From contig CALYLW010000432.1 in assembly GCA_944989445.1 (NCBI GenBank), positions 1 to 64,000 of the forward strand: 64,000 nt of DNA, read 5' to 3'. Below are positions 30,850 to 47,135 of this stretch, one piece after another; position 1 is the stretch's first letter; every line of letters starts with the position of its first letter. Under the pieces are notes generated by a model. It was not told the origin of the DNA and did no database searches. It was given only the letters and a program-made list of their open reading frames with translations. Made by a program: the position numbers and the translations under genes. Source of the DNA: Ampullaceana balthica (taxonomy: Eukaryota > Mollusca > Gastropoda > Lymnaeidae).

Positions 30850-33800
30850 ACATAAGTAATAAAATTATATTTAAATTCTTAAGATATCATAAAATAGTTA
30901 TGACATAAAAAGAAAGGAAAAACAACAAACAATGACACATGATCCTGTGTCACGGGCCACTTGATGTCACGGGCCACTTGTATGACATCAATGTCGGACT
31001 ACTAACATCACACCAAAGTTGGATTACCCAGTTGACATCACACGTCACTCATATCTGTTACAGCTATACTTCGATCTTCAATTATTATAAAGACTTTAGC
31101 TCAACGGTTGAATTCATTGAAGGTACATTTATTTTCACAAGGCAATTATTACTACTCCGGTTGAAACAACTTAATATGTACTGCACTAATTCGACGCGAG
31201 TTTTCACCATTGCTAATGAAGACTCTCGATTTTAAATTATTATAAAGACTTGAAGCTCAGCTGTTGTATTCATTGACACTGGATTTCTTTTCTTACCACA
31301 CTAATTCAACATATATTTACAACGTAGCGAGGTGTATAAAATGTTATCTTAATCACGATCTTTCCATAGCTATAAATTCTAAGGTCAATTGCCGTTTCAA
31401 CACCGTTGCGCCCCCACTTTTCCAGGGTCTGAAGATCCGTTGGTTAAATTGTTTTGTTTTGTTTTCTTTTATTTGTTTTGTTTTTTTCATTTAAGATCGC
31501 GAATGGGTTTATAAATGTTGTAATTGGAGGTGATCTGTATTAAGTTAGGCGTCTCTTTAAATTTAGTAATATTATAATGAAAATTGCCGATGGAGAGAAC
31601 AAAAAATGAACGGCTTCTTGCAACTATTATAGGAGGATCATTTGGAACATTGCCAACTTCTGGAGGCACCAACAGGCCAATATTCCCTCTAAGATTTTTA
31701 GGTCTATGTGCAAATAACAAACTCTTGAAGTTGTACGGTTTCCATTTTTGTAAAATTATTCACCCGACAACCACAGGCGTTATTTTATCCTTGCGCGGTA
31801 ATTCTAAACTGCTGGGCGTCATCGGTCAGGTATCTGCGCGGCCGCGCAGCTTCAATGTATCATTGCCTACAGCTCCTATTTCCAGCAAATTTTAATTTTT
31901 TAATTTTTTTACAGCCAATTGTTATTGTTTAAAGTTATATTTCCAGCCAATTGATCCCCCCCCCCAAGTTATCTCGATGAAGCACTTTGTCTAGCAGAGC
32001 ACCTGCCCTTGCGTCGCCAAACTTCACTGGTGTGACCTCACCTAATATGACGCTACAAAACAATCTTCAGATTGCGATACACTCGTGTGCCCACTCGACA
32101 CGAGGCGACATAAAAAAGGTGCTTTAAAAAAAAAGAGAGCATCAGCATAGTTATGGGGCACCACGCCACCTCCACCAGCCCCACCCACCACGCCACCTCC
32201 ACCCCCACCACCCCCAGTTTCTGAGAGCCATTCATTATTTCCGTAACTGAGCGATGATAAAACCAGTTAATATAAAAACTTAAGGATACCTTGTAGGAGG
32301 GTTGGGGCGCTAGGCTATAAATAACCAAACGGCACGTGCCGGGCAACAAAGACTTGACGCCCCCCTCCCCCCCCCCACAACCTCAGCTGCCCCCTCGCCA
32401 CCAACCCTTGTCCCCACGCGTTCCGATACCCTACCCTAACCAGATGTCGCTCGGGCATAAAGCAGGAACTAGGACGAAACACAAAAAGAGGCTAAATTGA
32501 ATTCCCTGTTGTTGTTTTTTGTGTTGCTAGTGATACGATGCCACCTAGATAAGGACTTACACCTGCCGTAATAAAGTCATGTCTCGCTTTACGTGTGCCG
32601 CTTTTGGTGTGCCACATTTTGTGTGGAACAACCGCTTCTAAAAGTTGAGTTCTTAGGTTGTTAAAGTAATAATGAAATGAGGTACCAGTTTTCGGCCTTG
32701 TGTTTTTAACAATGTTACCTTTGACCTTTAACTTTGTCTATGATGTTACGATTTTTCAATGTTATTTCCCCTGAGGTACTGTGTTCAATTATGTAGGTTA
32801 ACAACGTCGCTTGAAAAAAGGGTGGGGGGGGGGAAACAATACCTACAACAAAACCTGAATTGACTCCATGGGTTGGAGACTCACACCTAGTGATGTTTGT
32901 AGCTTACACAAACCAAACACGATTGAACTATGATTGAGTTGGGTTTTAACTTTTTGAGCCTCAGCTACACACTATCAATTTAGTTTCTCTTATCTTTTTT
33001 GATTAATTTGTAAACAACTTCTACAAACTATTATGAAAGGCCAAACTTCATCATAAAGCGTTGGTAAAGGTACAACAAATAGACTATAAGGTCTTAAAAC
33101 TGCAAAACATGCGTTGGCCTGGCCACATGACGTACTTTTGAACTGAGGCCCCTCCTCTCAGCCCTACCCCCCCCCGCCCCCCCCCCGCCCCCCACGGTGT
33201 AAGGGTATTCACCCTTCGGACGAAAGCCACTGTTTTCGGTCGTCTCCCCCCCCCACCCCATCCCTTACTTTGCGCGTGCCGTTACTTCTTTATGAGTGCA
33301 GGTACCGGAAGTCGCGTGCCGTTACTGAGGTGAGCGGCAGGTGGTAACTTACCACGTGCGGGAGGAGGGGCCACGGTGGGGAGGGGGGAAACAATGGGTG
33401 ATAACTTTGACTTGTCTCGCTTTGTTACCGTGCAGAGTTACCTGTCGTGACTCTACAAAGGTCATCAGGGGTATTAGCGGCAGCTGTAAGTACACATCGT
33501 GTACAATGATTGACTTTTCAGTGAGGGAAAAAGGGGTGTGGAGGAGGTTCATATTACAACTATGATGTTATATAGTTGACAACACATGCTCTTTAAAAAT
33601 GATTTCGTGTGTTTGTTTGTTTGTTTAACGGAGAAGACGGGTCTTTTTGACCAAATATCCCCAGAGGTGGGGTGGGGACATTTTAATTAAATCTTCGGGT
33701 AAATTTATAGGTGAGGGAAGGTATGTCTGAATGACCCGTCGGGGGTTGTTGATTATTAAAGTGGAGAGTATGGAAGTGACATTGATTCTTTTCATATCGT

Positions 33801-34738
33801 TACAAGCAACCATCTTATGTCTTTTTGAATAGGATCCTTTTTAAATTTCCGTTTTTATAATCTTTAATTGATATCAACGCTGTAAGTCAATCTCGCCAAA
33901 GGAATAAAAATATGATCACGTCTTACTTGAAAAGACATGAATTTTTAGCGCAATTTCCCCATAGAGAAATTGGGATAATAAGTTTGAAGAATCTGTCCGT
34001 ATGGATCTCTGTTCGAGCTTGCACAGGCAACTCCTCCTGAACCATGCCAGATAGAGGTGTCGGGTCTTTTGCAAATATGTTAAGGAGGTCCCAAGGATGT
34101 GCAAGGGACAAAAAAATCACGAAAAGGTTTTCTGGATTTACTAGAAAATCCAAAAAAAAATTAAATTAAAAAATAACGAAAAAATATCAGTATTTTGTCA
34201 ATTTCTCGCCAACCATAACATCTATCGGGTTGAAATAAACGCCAAACGGTAGCTAATAATATTTAGAAAAATGTTTGAGAGGAATTTTTTTAAAATCTCT
34301 TTTCATTCGACTCGCGTAATATTAGCAGCAATTTTTAGATAGCAATTGTTTTGCTAACTTTCAAAATTATTGATTTCAAATTACTTTTAATCTAATCTAG
34401 AATGATTTCCCTTTAAAAAAAAAGTCCGAAATTCTTTGCTTCAAATCAACGTGTTTTCACCGCAAAAGAAGCGTTTGAATCACTTATTATTAAAATTATG
34501 TGTGATCGTTATTTACTTGCTGAATACTATTTAGTGATTTGTCTATAAAATTGTAATGGACTAATTGGAAATTGCACTTAAATACTCATTCGAGTTTTTA
34601 TTACTTGTTTTATTACGGGTATAATTAGTATTATGGCTATGCTACTGCCAGGGTAAGTGTTGAACTGCATTATCCCATCTTCCTATTGGCGTACACCACC
34701 AGCTAGATACAATTGTCTCACATTTGTCCAGTGGCGTA
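30850..34738. other. long stretch without recognisable gene
   Basis: Contains a diverged tandem duplication of about 155 bp (attattataaagactt and gctca at about 31082 and 31238), a short duplication of gatgtcacgggccacttg (30963-30980), several C-runs (31960, 32360, 33165-33190, 33245-33255) and A/T-rich tracts. Frames of 60-103 codons on both strands have no known domain. C-runs shift frames easily and may also be sequencing-sensitive. Confidence 0.5.
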
Positions 34739-34811
34739 GCTAGGGATTTGCATGGATTTGGAGCCCCGGGGGCTTGGCCTCTTTGGGGGGCCTTGCCTAC
34801 ACGATGAAAAT
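34739..34811. mobile_element. truncated copy of the cagtggcgtagct MITE
   Basis: Starts cagtggcgtagctaggg and continues with gccccgggggcttgg, matching the reversed right half of the 13194-13336 MITE. The other terminus is absent. Confidence 0.7.
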
Positions 34812-34913
34812 TGGTAGGAGAAATAACCCAATGTTTATTTATTTATTTTGTACACTTATATTGCGCAGTACCCAGCCTACGGCTTTAGAACATTTCCAAC
34901 AGGATAATGATCT

Positions 34914-35335
34914 TTAATGTACAGGAGAATGATCTTGAATGTAAAGGAGAATGATCTTGACTGTACAGGAGAATGATCTTGACTGTACAGGAGAATGATC
35001 TTTAATGTACATGAGAATGATCTTGACTGTACAGGAGAATGAGCGTGACTGTACAGGATAATAATCTTTAATGTACATGAGAATGATCTTTAATGTACAG
35101 GAGAATGATCTTGACTGTACAGGAGAATGATCTTGCATCTACAAGAGAATGATCTTGACTGTACAGGAGAATGATCTTGCATCTACAAGAGAATGATCTT
35201 GAATTTACAGGAGAATGATCTTGACTGTACAGGAGAATGATCTTGCATCTACAAGAGAATGATCTTGACTGTACAGGGAAATGATCTTGATTGTACAGGA
35301 TAATGATCTTAAAAACACACGAATATAATCTTGAA
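34914..35335. repeat. 22-bp minisatellite, about 19 copies
   Basis: The unit is aggagaatgatcttgactgt plus ac, with variants tttaatgt, tgcatcta and gaatttac. A degenerate tail runs to about 35390. First of a cluster of arrays to 39.6 kb. Confidence 0.95.
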
Positions 35336-35424
35336 TAATTTACAGGGTGATCTTTCAAGTGTACGGTGATCTTCAATGTAGACAATGGCTTAGCCTGTAA
35401 TATTGTTTAGTCAACTGTAGTCAG

Positions 35425-35955
35425 CCATCTTAACATGATACATGGATGGCCATCTTAACATGATACATGGATGGCCATCTTAACATGATACATGGATGGC
35501 CATCTTAACATGATACATGGATGGCCATCTTAACATGATACATGGATGGCCATCTTAACATGATACATGGATGGCCATCTTAACATGATACATGGATGGC
35601 CATCTTAACATGATACATGGATGGCCATCTTAACATGATACATGGATGGCCATCTTAACATGATACATGGATGGCCATCTTAACATGATACATGGATGGC
35701 CATCTTAACATGATACATGGATGGCCATCTTAACATGATACATGGATGGCCATCTTAACATGATACATTGATGGCCATCTTAACATGATACATGGATGGC
35801 CATCTTAACATGATACATGGATGGCCATCTTAACATGATACATGGATGGCCATCTTAACATGATACATGGATGGCCATCTTAACATGATACATGGATGGC
35901 CATCTTAACATGATACATGGATGGCCGTCTTAACATGATACATGGATGGCCATCA
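35425..35955. repeat. 25-bp minisatellite, about 21 copies
   Basis: The unit is catggatggccatcttaaca plus tgata. Copies are nearly identical, with only two single-base variants seen (tacattg and gccgtc). Confidence 0.97.
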
Positions 35956-36004
35956 TTCAATATGACGTAGCTTGTCGCTCTTTTCAAGTTTTTACCGTCC
36001 TGTG

Positions 36005-36795
36005 AGGGTTATTGACATGTTCAGTTTAATTACCAGACACTTTGTTCTATATGTCCTGTGAGTGTCATTGACATGTTCAGTTTAATTACCAGACACTTTG
36101 TTCTATATGTCCTGTGAGGGTCATTGACATGTTCAGTTTAATTACCAGACACTTTGTTCTATATGTCCGGTGAGGGTCATTGACATGTTCAGTTTAATTA
36201 CCAGACACTTTGTTCTATATGTCCTGTGAGGGTCATTGACATGTTCAGTTTAATTACCAGACACTTTGTTCTATATGTCCTGTGAGGGCCATTGTCATAT
36301 TCAGTTTAATTACCAGACACTTTGTTCTATATGTCCTGTGAGGGTCATTGACATGTTCAGTTTAATTACCAGACACTTTGTTCTATATGTCCTGTGAGGG
36401 CCATTGTCATATTCAGTTTAATTACCAGACACTTTGTTCTATATGTCATGTGAGGGTCATTGACATGTTCAGTTTAATTACCAGACACTTTGTTCTATAT
36501 GTCCTGTGAGGGTCATTGACATGTTGAGTTTAATTACCAGACACTTTGTTCTATATGTCCTGTGAGGGCCATTGACATGTTCAGTTTAATTACCAGACAC
36601 TTTGTTTTATATGTCCTGTGAGGGTCATTGACATGTTCAGTTTAATTACCAGACACTTTGTTCTATATGTCCTGTGAGGGCCATTGTCATATTCAGTTTA
36701 ATTACCAGACACTTTGTTCTATATGTCCTGTGAGGGTCATTGACATGTTGAGTTTAATTACCAGACACTTTGTTCTATATGTCCTGTGAGGGCAC
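36005..36795. repeat. 56-bp minisatellite, about 14 copies
   Basis: The unit contains gttcagtttaattaccagac, tttgttctatatgtcc and tgtgagggtcattgaca. Two-unit variants (gccattgtcatat) recur every second or third copy. The right edge continues into unique sequence through cactttgttctat, marking the probable ancestral copy. Confidence 0.96.
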
Positions 36796-37321
36796 TTTGT
36801 TCTATTCCCTACTCTGGTCGACTATCGGAGGAGATAAAGGGGACAAAACCGGGTGGCAGGCGAAGGGGCAGCCATTGTTAGCCCCTCTCTGCCAAATGTC
36901 CCCTGTCCTTAGGTCCCTCATCGGCACGTGCCGCCACACCTGCCCGTTAAACCGGTTACTCGTCCACACCCCAGACTCTGTGACCCAGAAATCTGACCTC
37001 ACGGAGTTCAACGTGAGACAACACCGAGAATACCGTTACTGTCTCGACCAATCAGATGGCGAACAGCTATTCCAGAAGCCAATGGCAGATGTGCTGTGCA
37101 TGTATTTGACTAATGGTTGGTTTTCAATTCCCTTTCTTCGCTGAAAAACGTATTTGGTGTCTAATCTGAAATAGAACAATACCGAGATAATTGGAAGAGG
37201 ACCTTTCAACATAATAATGTGGATTTATTCGACAGATAATTATTGTTTTAGAGCACAAAATGTTGAAGAAGTAATTACAACAGGCAGTTACTACAGAGAC
37301 ACACAACTAACGGTTACCAGA
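36796..37321. other. unique spacer between arrays, no recognised gene
   Basis: The plus frame 36770-37144 (124 codons) starts inside the 56-bp array and shows no known domain. It is the least repetitive stretch of this cluster. Confidence 0.4.
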
Positions 37322-37575
37322 CAATTGAACACTAGACAAAAAAGACAAGACATTTGAACACAAGACAACTGAAAACAAGACAATTGAACACAAGACAATT
37401 GAACACAAAACAATTGAAGACAATAACACAAGACAATTGAACACAAGACAATTGAAGACAATAACACAAGACAATTGAACACAAGACAATTGAACACAAG
37501 AGAATTAAACACAAGCAGTTGAACACAAGACAATTGAACACACGACAATAACACAAGACAATTGAACACAAGAAA
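37322..37575. repeat. 15-bp minisatellite
   Basis: The unit is aattgaacacaagac with aacaataacac variants. Frames on minus (FNCLV repeats) arise from the five-codon unit. Confidence 0.92.
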
Positions 37576-37584
37576 ATACAACAC

Positions 37585-38180
37585 AACACATGGTCATACA
37601 ACACAACACGCGGTCATATAACACAAACACACGGTCATATAACACAAACACACTGTCATATAACACAAACACACTGTCATATAACACATAACACACTGTC
37701 ATACAACACAAACACACGGTCATATAACACAAACACACTGTCATACAACACAAACACACGGTCATATAACACAAACACACTGTCATACAACACAAACACA
37801 CTGTCATACAACACAAACACACGGTCATATAACACAAACACACTGTCATACAACACAAACACACTGTCATACAACACAAACACACTGTCATACAACACAA
37901 ACACACGGTCATATAACACAAACACACTGTCATACAACACAAACACACTGTCATACAACACAAACACACTGTCATATAACACAAACACACTGTCATACAA
38001 CACAAACACACTGTCATGCAACAGAAACACACGGTCATATAACACAAACACACTGTCATACAACACAAACACACTGTCATACAACACAAACACACGGTCA
38101 TATAGCACAAACACACTGTCATATAACACAAACACACTGTCATACAACACAAACACACGGTCATATAACACATAAAACAC
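37585..38180. repeat. 21-bp minisatellite, about 28 copies
   Basis: The unit is acaacacaaacacactgtca plus t, with tataac/tacaac and cactg/cacgg variants. The minus strand yields 7-residue repeats (MTVCLCC and DSVFVLY). They look Cys-rich, but only because the unit length is divisible by three. Confidence 0.96.
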
Positions 38181-38235
38181 AAGAAATTATCAAAATCACA
38201 AATACAAACAACTACCCACTAAAAAACCCACAAAC

Positions 38236-38602
38236 ATGGACACACAAGACTAAACACGTGGACACACAAGACTCAACTCTGGACAGACAAGCTTCAACAC
38301 ATGGACACACAAGACCCAACACATGGGCACACAAGACTCAATACATGGACAAACATGACTCAACACATGGACACACAAGACCCAACACATGGACACACAA
38401 GACTCAATACATGGACAAACATGACTCAACACATGGACACACAAGCTTCAACACATGGACACACAAGTCCCAACACATGGACACACAAGACTCAATACAT
38501 AGACACACAAGACTTAACACATGGACACACAAGACTCAATACATAGACACACAAGACTCAACACATAGACACACAAGACTTAACACATGGACAAACAAGC
38601 TG
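38236..38602. repeat. 22-bp minisatellite, about 16 copies
   Basis: The unit is acacatggacacacaagact plus ca. Its 66-bp triple period gives a His/Thr-rich frame on plus, which I treat as spurious. Confidence 0.95.
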
Positions 38603-38954
38603 CATGTTTATGATTTAAAAAAAAACGCAAACACATGGCCTCACCAACACATTTCGAAAGACACGTGTGTGTTGATATTGGTTATTTCTTTATTATTCAC
38701 TTTTTATCAATCATTGATCTCTTGCATGTCAGTTGACTTTGAAAAACGAACAAGTTCAACATGTTATTTTATGAACATGTGGCCTATGGCCTATGGCATA
38801 AACTATTGTGGCGATTGCATTCAGAAAACATGTGATTTCCACCGATGGTTCTCACAAAGTGATTTCCCCACCCATTAAAAAAAAAGTTGTGATTCTGACA
38901 CGTGGTACGATCTACCCTATCACTGTGGGCCAGCCGTTTGTGAAACATGTTGAC

Positions 38955-39205
38955 CAACACAGAACAGCTGTGTCATATTAAACAGACAGTGGACATCATG
39001 GCCGACCCTCAACCAACCACAAACTTGGGGAGCAACACAGAACAGTTGTGTCATATTAAACACACAGTGGACATCATGGCCGACCTCAACCAACCACAAA
39101 CTTGGGGAGCAACACAGAACAGCTGTGTCATATTAAACACACAGTGGACATCATGGCCGACCCTCAACCCACCACCCTCAACCCACCACCCTCAACCCAC
39201 CACCC
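38955..39205. repeat. 78-bp repeat (2.7 copies) then 14-bp repeat
   Basis: aacacagaacagctgtgtca starts at 38956, 39034 and 39111. The third copy runs into three to four copies of caacccaccaccct. Confidence 0.93.
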
Positions 39206-39527
39206 TAACCACCAACACCCACGTCTGACGACGTTAGAGAAAACACGGCGACACATTTCTTCCTGAAATCAACCTCAATTTGAATACCCGAAACTGGGGT
39301 TCAGGCAAGATGTCGGTGGGTCAGGCTGACCCGATGTAATGCGCGTGCCCTGCTTGACTTTGTCTGCTCGCTCAGACAGGAGACAAATTATCGATTGTCA
39401 CACAACTGCATTAGGAAACAAAACTAGCGGGCAGACGACGGCCTTCTCATTGGGGTCAATGACCTACTCGCATTTGTCGGGGTCAAACTGTTGGTGGATC
39501 ATGGAGATAGCCGGTGGATTTGGAGGA

Positions 39528-39640
39528 CATTTGTGTGGTGGAGTGTTACAGAACATTAGTCTGGTGGATTGCTGCACGCCATTGGTCTGGTGGATTGCTG
39601 CACGCCATTGGTCTGGTGGATTGATCCATGAAATTGGTCT
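39528..39640. repeat. 26-bp repeat, about 4 copies
   Basis: The unit contains ctggtggattgctgcacgcc. Copies decay toward the right edge. Confidence 0.85.
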
Positions 39641-41375
39641 GCTGGATTTTTTTCAGCGGAATAAGTGTTCTGGATTGCTTATTTTATTCTATTGTAATAG
39701 TTTTTATTTTTATTTTTCTTTTTATTTTAAATGGTTAAGTTAGCGGCTGCCCATGTAGGAGCCCATGATATTTGTATTTCCTACACTTAGCTGATTAGGA
39801 AACTTTACACAAAAGGAAACAGTGTTAATTGCGAGTTCTCTCTTTATATAATGTCGAGTTAAACATTCATAATACAAACTTTGTGATAGAGACCAGTGGG
39901 GGGCGTAGCATAGGTCTTCAGCGTCCGGGACCAAATGTGAGAATGATTCGGTTCTTACTCGTTACTTTTGAAGAGATAATCATAATGGGCTTCAGGTTAT
40001 TAAAACATTTTCTGTGTCCATTGTGTGATCACAATACTTTTTAGCGCCAAGACTATAGACACCCCCCACACCACGCTACTGGGGGCCAGACTTAAAGCCT
40101 CATCTTCAAGCTAAGGACAACTCAATCACCGGCCGTACTATCCCATTAGACTGTCATTTGCAGATCTGATGTTCCTATTTGAGCTGTCTCGGTCAGACCA
40201 ACAATACACACGACATAGATCACAGGAGCTTGAAGACATCATCTCTATGTCTATGTTGACTACAACTGAACTAATAGCTGGGGTTCTATGTTGCATTGAT
40301 AAGCATAGATCGTGCATCATCATGCTACAAACATGACATGAGTTAAAATGTGTTCATAAATAATAATATTTTAAATTTAGAAACAGAGCCAAAACAAATC
40401 TTTGTTTTTTTTAAACGTATGTTATCATAAAGCGTAGGGACTAATTGCAGACGCGTAGGAATCTATTTATTTATTTATTTCCAACTCAAATATTGCAACA
40501 CGTTTTCTAAAGCAGTAAACATAGAAATAAATTCCTTTTTTATACCAAAATTAACTAAAAGATTTGTCCTATTTGATTATTTTATTGGTTACCGAGTACA
40601 CATACTTTTAGAATTAAGCGTGGAAAGCAGAAAAAAAGGGTGATCATGGTGGTAAGTGCTAACCAGGTCTTGGTAACGTCACTAAGGTTGGATGGTCTGG
40701 GACTAAAAAGTTTTCATGACATTCAAATTATAGGATTATATCAAAACATAAAAGAAACTATAAAAAACGCGAAAAGATAATCAGAAAGCTGAACATAACA
40801 CAGGCGTGGGCGTATATTATCAATGATCATCTGACTGGAACCAGCTTCGTTCGTTTCGTTGATGTCAGATTTCGAATTAATTTCTTGATGTGTTGGGTTA
40901 TTATTAAAATTCTTATACTTTTTTTCTCAAAAATAGTTAAGAATTTTTGCATAAGATATCTATTTTAAAAAAAGTATATATTTTTTAACTTTAAAAGAAA
41001 ATTACACATTAAATATTGATCCGATTCGGAGGACGGACTTTGGCTTGAATATTTCTTTTAACAGAAATCTGGCAACACCTGACAAGATGTCAGTCATCTG
41101 AATGTGGTCTTACACACTCACAGACACACACACACAACCATACATACACACGTGGGTTGACACGACAAGTCAAGCACACACATACCTCGTGTTGGTCTAG
41201 TTCATGTGCTATACAGACACGGTTCAAGTTGGCCCGGAACATGAACTGCACACACCGCCCCTGTTGATATAGTTGAGTAAGTCCTACACACATAGGACAG
41301 TGACGACACAGTCTGATATAGTTGACAAAGACACGTCCCTGTTTTATTGAGCTCTAACTACACCCACATTTTACT
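39641..41375. other. no gene recognised
   Basis: AT-rich with a few 60-70 codon frames on both strands lacking motifs. A CA-rich stretch lies at 41110-41150. Confidence 0.45.
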
Positions 41376-41795
41376 GACACTACACACCAACATTTTAACG
41401 CTAACTACACACCCACATTTTAACACTAACTACACACCCACATTTTAACACTAACTACACACCCACATTGTAACACTAACTACACACCCACATTTTAACA
41501 CTAACTACACACCCAGATTTTAACACTAACTACACACCCATATTGTAACACTAACTACACACCCACATTGTAACACTAACTACACACCCACATTTTAACA
41601 CTAACTACACACCCACATTGTAACACTAACTACACACCCACATTGTAACACTAACTACACACCCACATTGCAACACTGACTACACACCCACATTGTAACA
41701 CTAACTACACACCCACATTGTAACACTGACTACTCACCAAAATTTTAACACTGACTACACACCCACATTTTAACACTGACTACACACTCACGGTT
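41376..41795. repeat. 26-bp minisatellite, about 16 copies
   Basis: The unit is acactaactacacacccaca plus ttttaa (or ttgtaa). The G and T variants are interspersed. Confidence 0.95.
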
Positions 41796-42104
41796 TTATT
41801 GAACACCGCAGATCGATGTGCGTGAGTAATAAATGGCGTACATTAATGGTGTCGCCAAGTAATGTTACACAAAAATGTCTAGACAATCAACACACTTCGT
41901 ACTGGCTTTACCTTAGAACTTAACTACACACCAAGGTTGGCATGCCCCTCCCCCCAGGCGGTGCTAACACCAGCTCCACCCCTGCACACACATGCATTAC
42001 CATTTGGCCATTTGCATTAACTACTGACATGCACACCTCGATTCCATTTGTTAAAATAACTTAAAATAACACTAAAATGTTTCAGGCTCTTAGACTCTTA
42101 AGAA

Positions 42105-42350
42105 TAAGCAGTAATACACTGTGATACAATGTAACAGAATATGTGATACAATGTAACAGAATATGTGATATATATAATGTAACAGAATATGTGACACAAT
42201 GTGACGTAATAAATAACACAATTTGACATAAAAGTGACACAATATAGACAAAATGATTAAAACGATTTGACAGTATGTGAAACGATCTGACACGCTAAGT
42301 GACACAATGTAACAGAATCAGTGACACACTGTGACAGAATAAAAGACACA
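42105..42350. repeat. degenerate 20-bp repeat
   Basis: Loose copies of gtgatacaatgtaacagaat with many changes, an older array than its neighbours. Confidence 0.8.
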
Positions 42351-44937
<2,587 letters not shown>

Positions 44938-45405
44938 GTTGGCTCAGCAAATATTCCCTAGCAGCTACACTGTCAGCAATTTTGGCTCAGCAAATATTCC
45001 CTAGCAGCTACACTGTCAGCAATTTTGGCTCAGCAAATATTCCCTAGCAGCTACACTACCAGCAATGTTGGCTCAGCAAATATTCCCTAGCAGCTACAGT
45101 GTCAGCAATTTTGGCTCAGCAAATATTCCCTAGTAGCTACCCTCCCAACAAGTTTGGCTCAGCAAATATTCCCTAGTAGCTACACTACCAGCAATGTTGG
45201 CTCAGCAAATATTCCCTAGTAGCTACGCTCCCAGCATTTGTGGCTCAGCAAATATTCCCTAGTAGCTACACTACCAGCAATGTTGGCTCAGCAAATATTC
45301 CCTAGTAGCTACGCTCCCAGCATTTTTGGCTCAGCAAATATTCCCTAGTAGCTACACTACCAGCAATGTTGACTCAGCAAATATTCCCTAGTAGCTACCC
45401 TCATT
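44938..45405. repeat. 43-bp minisatellite, about 11 copies, dimeric in part
   Basis: The unit contains ggctcagcaaatattcccta. In the right half two versions alternate regularly (cactaccagcaatgttgg and cgctcccagcatttttgg), so an 86-bp dimer was amplified. Confidence 0.95.
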
Positions 45406-45448
45406 AAAAAATTCCAGTATTAGGAGACGGCGCTTCCAGAATTTCGAG

Positions 45449-45540
45449 ACCAGGGAAAATGATGCGCTGGACGCTCGATATGACGATAAACAGCAGTAAG
45501 ACCAGGCAAAATCATGCGCTCAACGCTCGATATGAAGATA
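45449..45540. repeat. two-copy direct repeat of about 57 bp
   Basis: gaccagggaaaatgatgcgc is followed by gaccaggcaaaatcatgcgc, each continuing with acgctcgatatga. Confidence 0.85.
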
Positions 45541-47135
45541 TGAACCGTCAAAAAAGATGTTGGCCATCTTTCTTCACAAATGAACTGAATGGGGCAATAA
45601 CTTCATGTAATAATTAGCATTGGCATTTTCCATAATAACACATTCAACGAATTGGAAATTATTTTAACGTAACGATTTTTTCCCCACTCCGCTGTTCAAA
45701 CAATCAGGATAGCAATAGTAACAAGATATTCTGTAGATATTTTATGTTAATTCGGACTAGAGAACCTTTCTATGGGCAAATATTTGCTAGCAGCGACTGA
45801 TGGTAGGGCAATTTAGACTGATGGTAAGGCAATATAGACTGATGGTAAGGCCATATAGACAACCCATCATATAGACTGGTGTTAGGGCAATGTAGACTGA
45901 TGATATGGCCATATAGACAACCCAGCGGGGACTAATGGTAGGTATCTGTCTAAGACCGTGAGATATCTGCTAAGAAAATGCTACGGGCTTTTGGTTGATT
46001 GTGTCATGCTGGTGGCAAACGTTCAGTACAGAGACTGCATGGCGGGGAGGGTGTGGCAGGGTAAGAAGCAGGTGACGTAATGCACGCGATGTGGCGTCTA
46101 TTGGCTCGTGCTGATAAATGAATGTACCCCCCACCCCCCCTCCCTTTTTTTAAAATCCGACCACCCAAACCCCTCTCACTGCATAAAAGCTGTGTCCCAT
46201 TTATGTATCATCGACAGACCCCCTCCACCCACTATTCCCCCCCCACCCACTATTTCCACCCTCCTCCCACTATTTCTCCCTCCCCCCCATCGTCCCCTTA
46301 TTTCTGATGATTGCATAGAGAGCAGACGACAAAACGAAGCATTGTAAGGACAAATTACCATACAGCTGTGCAGCTAAACTAGGAGTTATCTTATAGGTCT
46401 TTGGACTTACCTCCCCTTGCGTAATGGCCCTATATACATCTACCCCGTCATCGACTTAGTGTGTGTGTGGGGGGGGGGTGCTCTCCACAGAAAGCTACTA
46501 GTCACTAGTGTGTCTACGGGCTGGCGTGTCTGATTTGTTACATGTGAGTCAAGGACTTCGTACAGACGCCTATTCTCATTGAGGGGTTGATAGATTCATT
46601 GATGACATACTTTGTACAGGAAAGTGTTTCATTAAGAATATTTTAACATAATGTAGTTGACCTTAAAAGTAATATATAACTTTTTATTTAAGAACTATTT
46701 TACTCATTGGGCGTTGCAACAAAATCAAAAGAAAGAAAAAACCCAAGGGAAAAAATATGTCTGAAACATTTGCGAGAGTGTACTCAAAAACTTCCTGAAG
46801 TTTCATCGCGATCCGATGAATGGTGTATTAAAACATAATGGACAAACATGCAGAAATCTATATATATTGTATATTGATATATTCGGATAAATACGTTTAT
46901 TTTTTTAATTAATTAATCTGTTTATTAAATAATATAGTTAATTAATTAACACGTTAGACAATATTAGTCCCGAACTACCACCGTGACTATTGTCAAATTA
47001 AAGGCTTCTACTGTAGAAACTTTTAAAAGAAATGTATTTTGATACACTTTTATGATGAACTTTTACCCTGGTTATTTGGACTTTCAGGGTAAAAAATTTT
47101 TCACAATCTAGGATGCTCATCTACTATTATTCCGT
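45541..47135. other. no gene; includes reversed Helitron-like fragment
   Basis: 21-bp imperfect repeats (gactgatggtaaggcaatat) at 45800-45915. A C-rich run lies at 46122-46300. At 46760-46890 the complement reads catcggatcgcgatgaaact and ttttgagtacactc, matching the Helitron-like family at 7.9 kb. A ttaattaa-rich patch lies near 46910-46950. Confidence 0.5.

Noticed and set aside
36770..37144. 124-codon frame between arrays
   Set aside because: Starts inside the 56-bp array; no motif recognised.
37505..38182. Frames of 167 and 225 codons on minus (MTVCLCC repeats)
   Set aside because: Produced by a 21-bp array.
38258..38878. 206-codon plus-strand frame rich in His and Thr
   Set aside because: Mostly a 22-bp array read through its 66-bp triple period, with unrelated sequence at the end.
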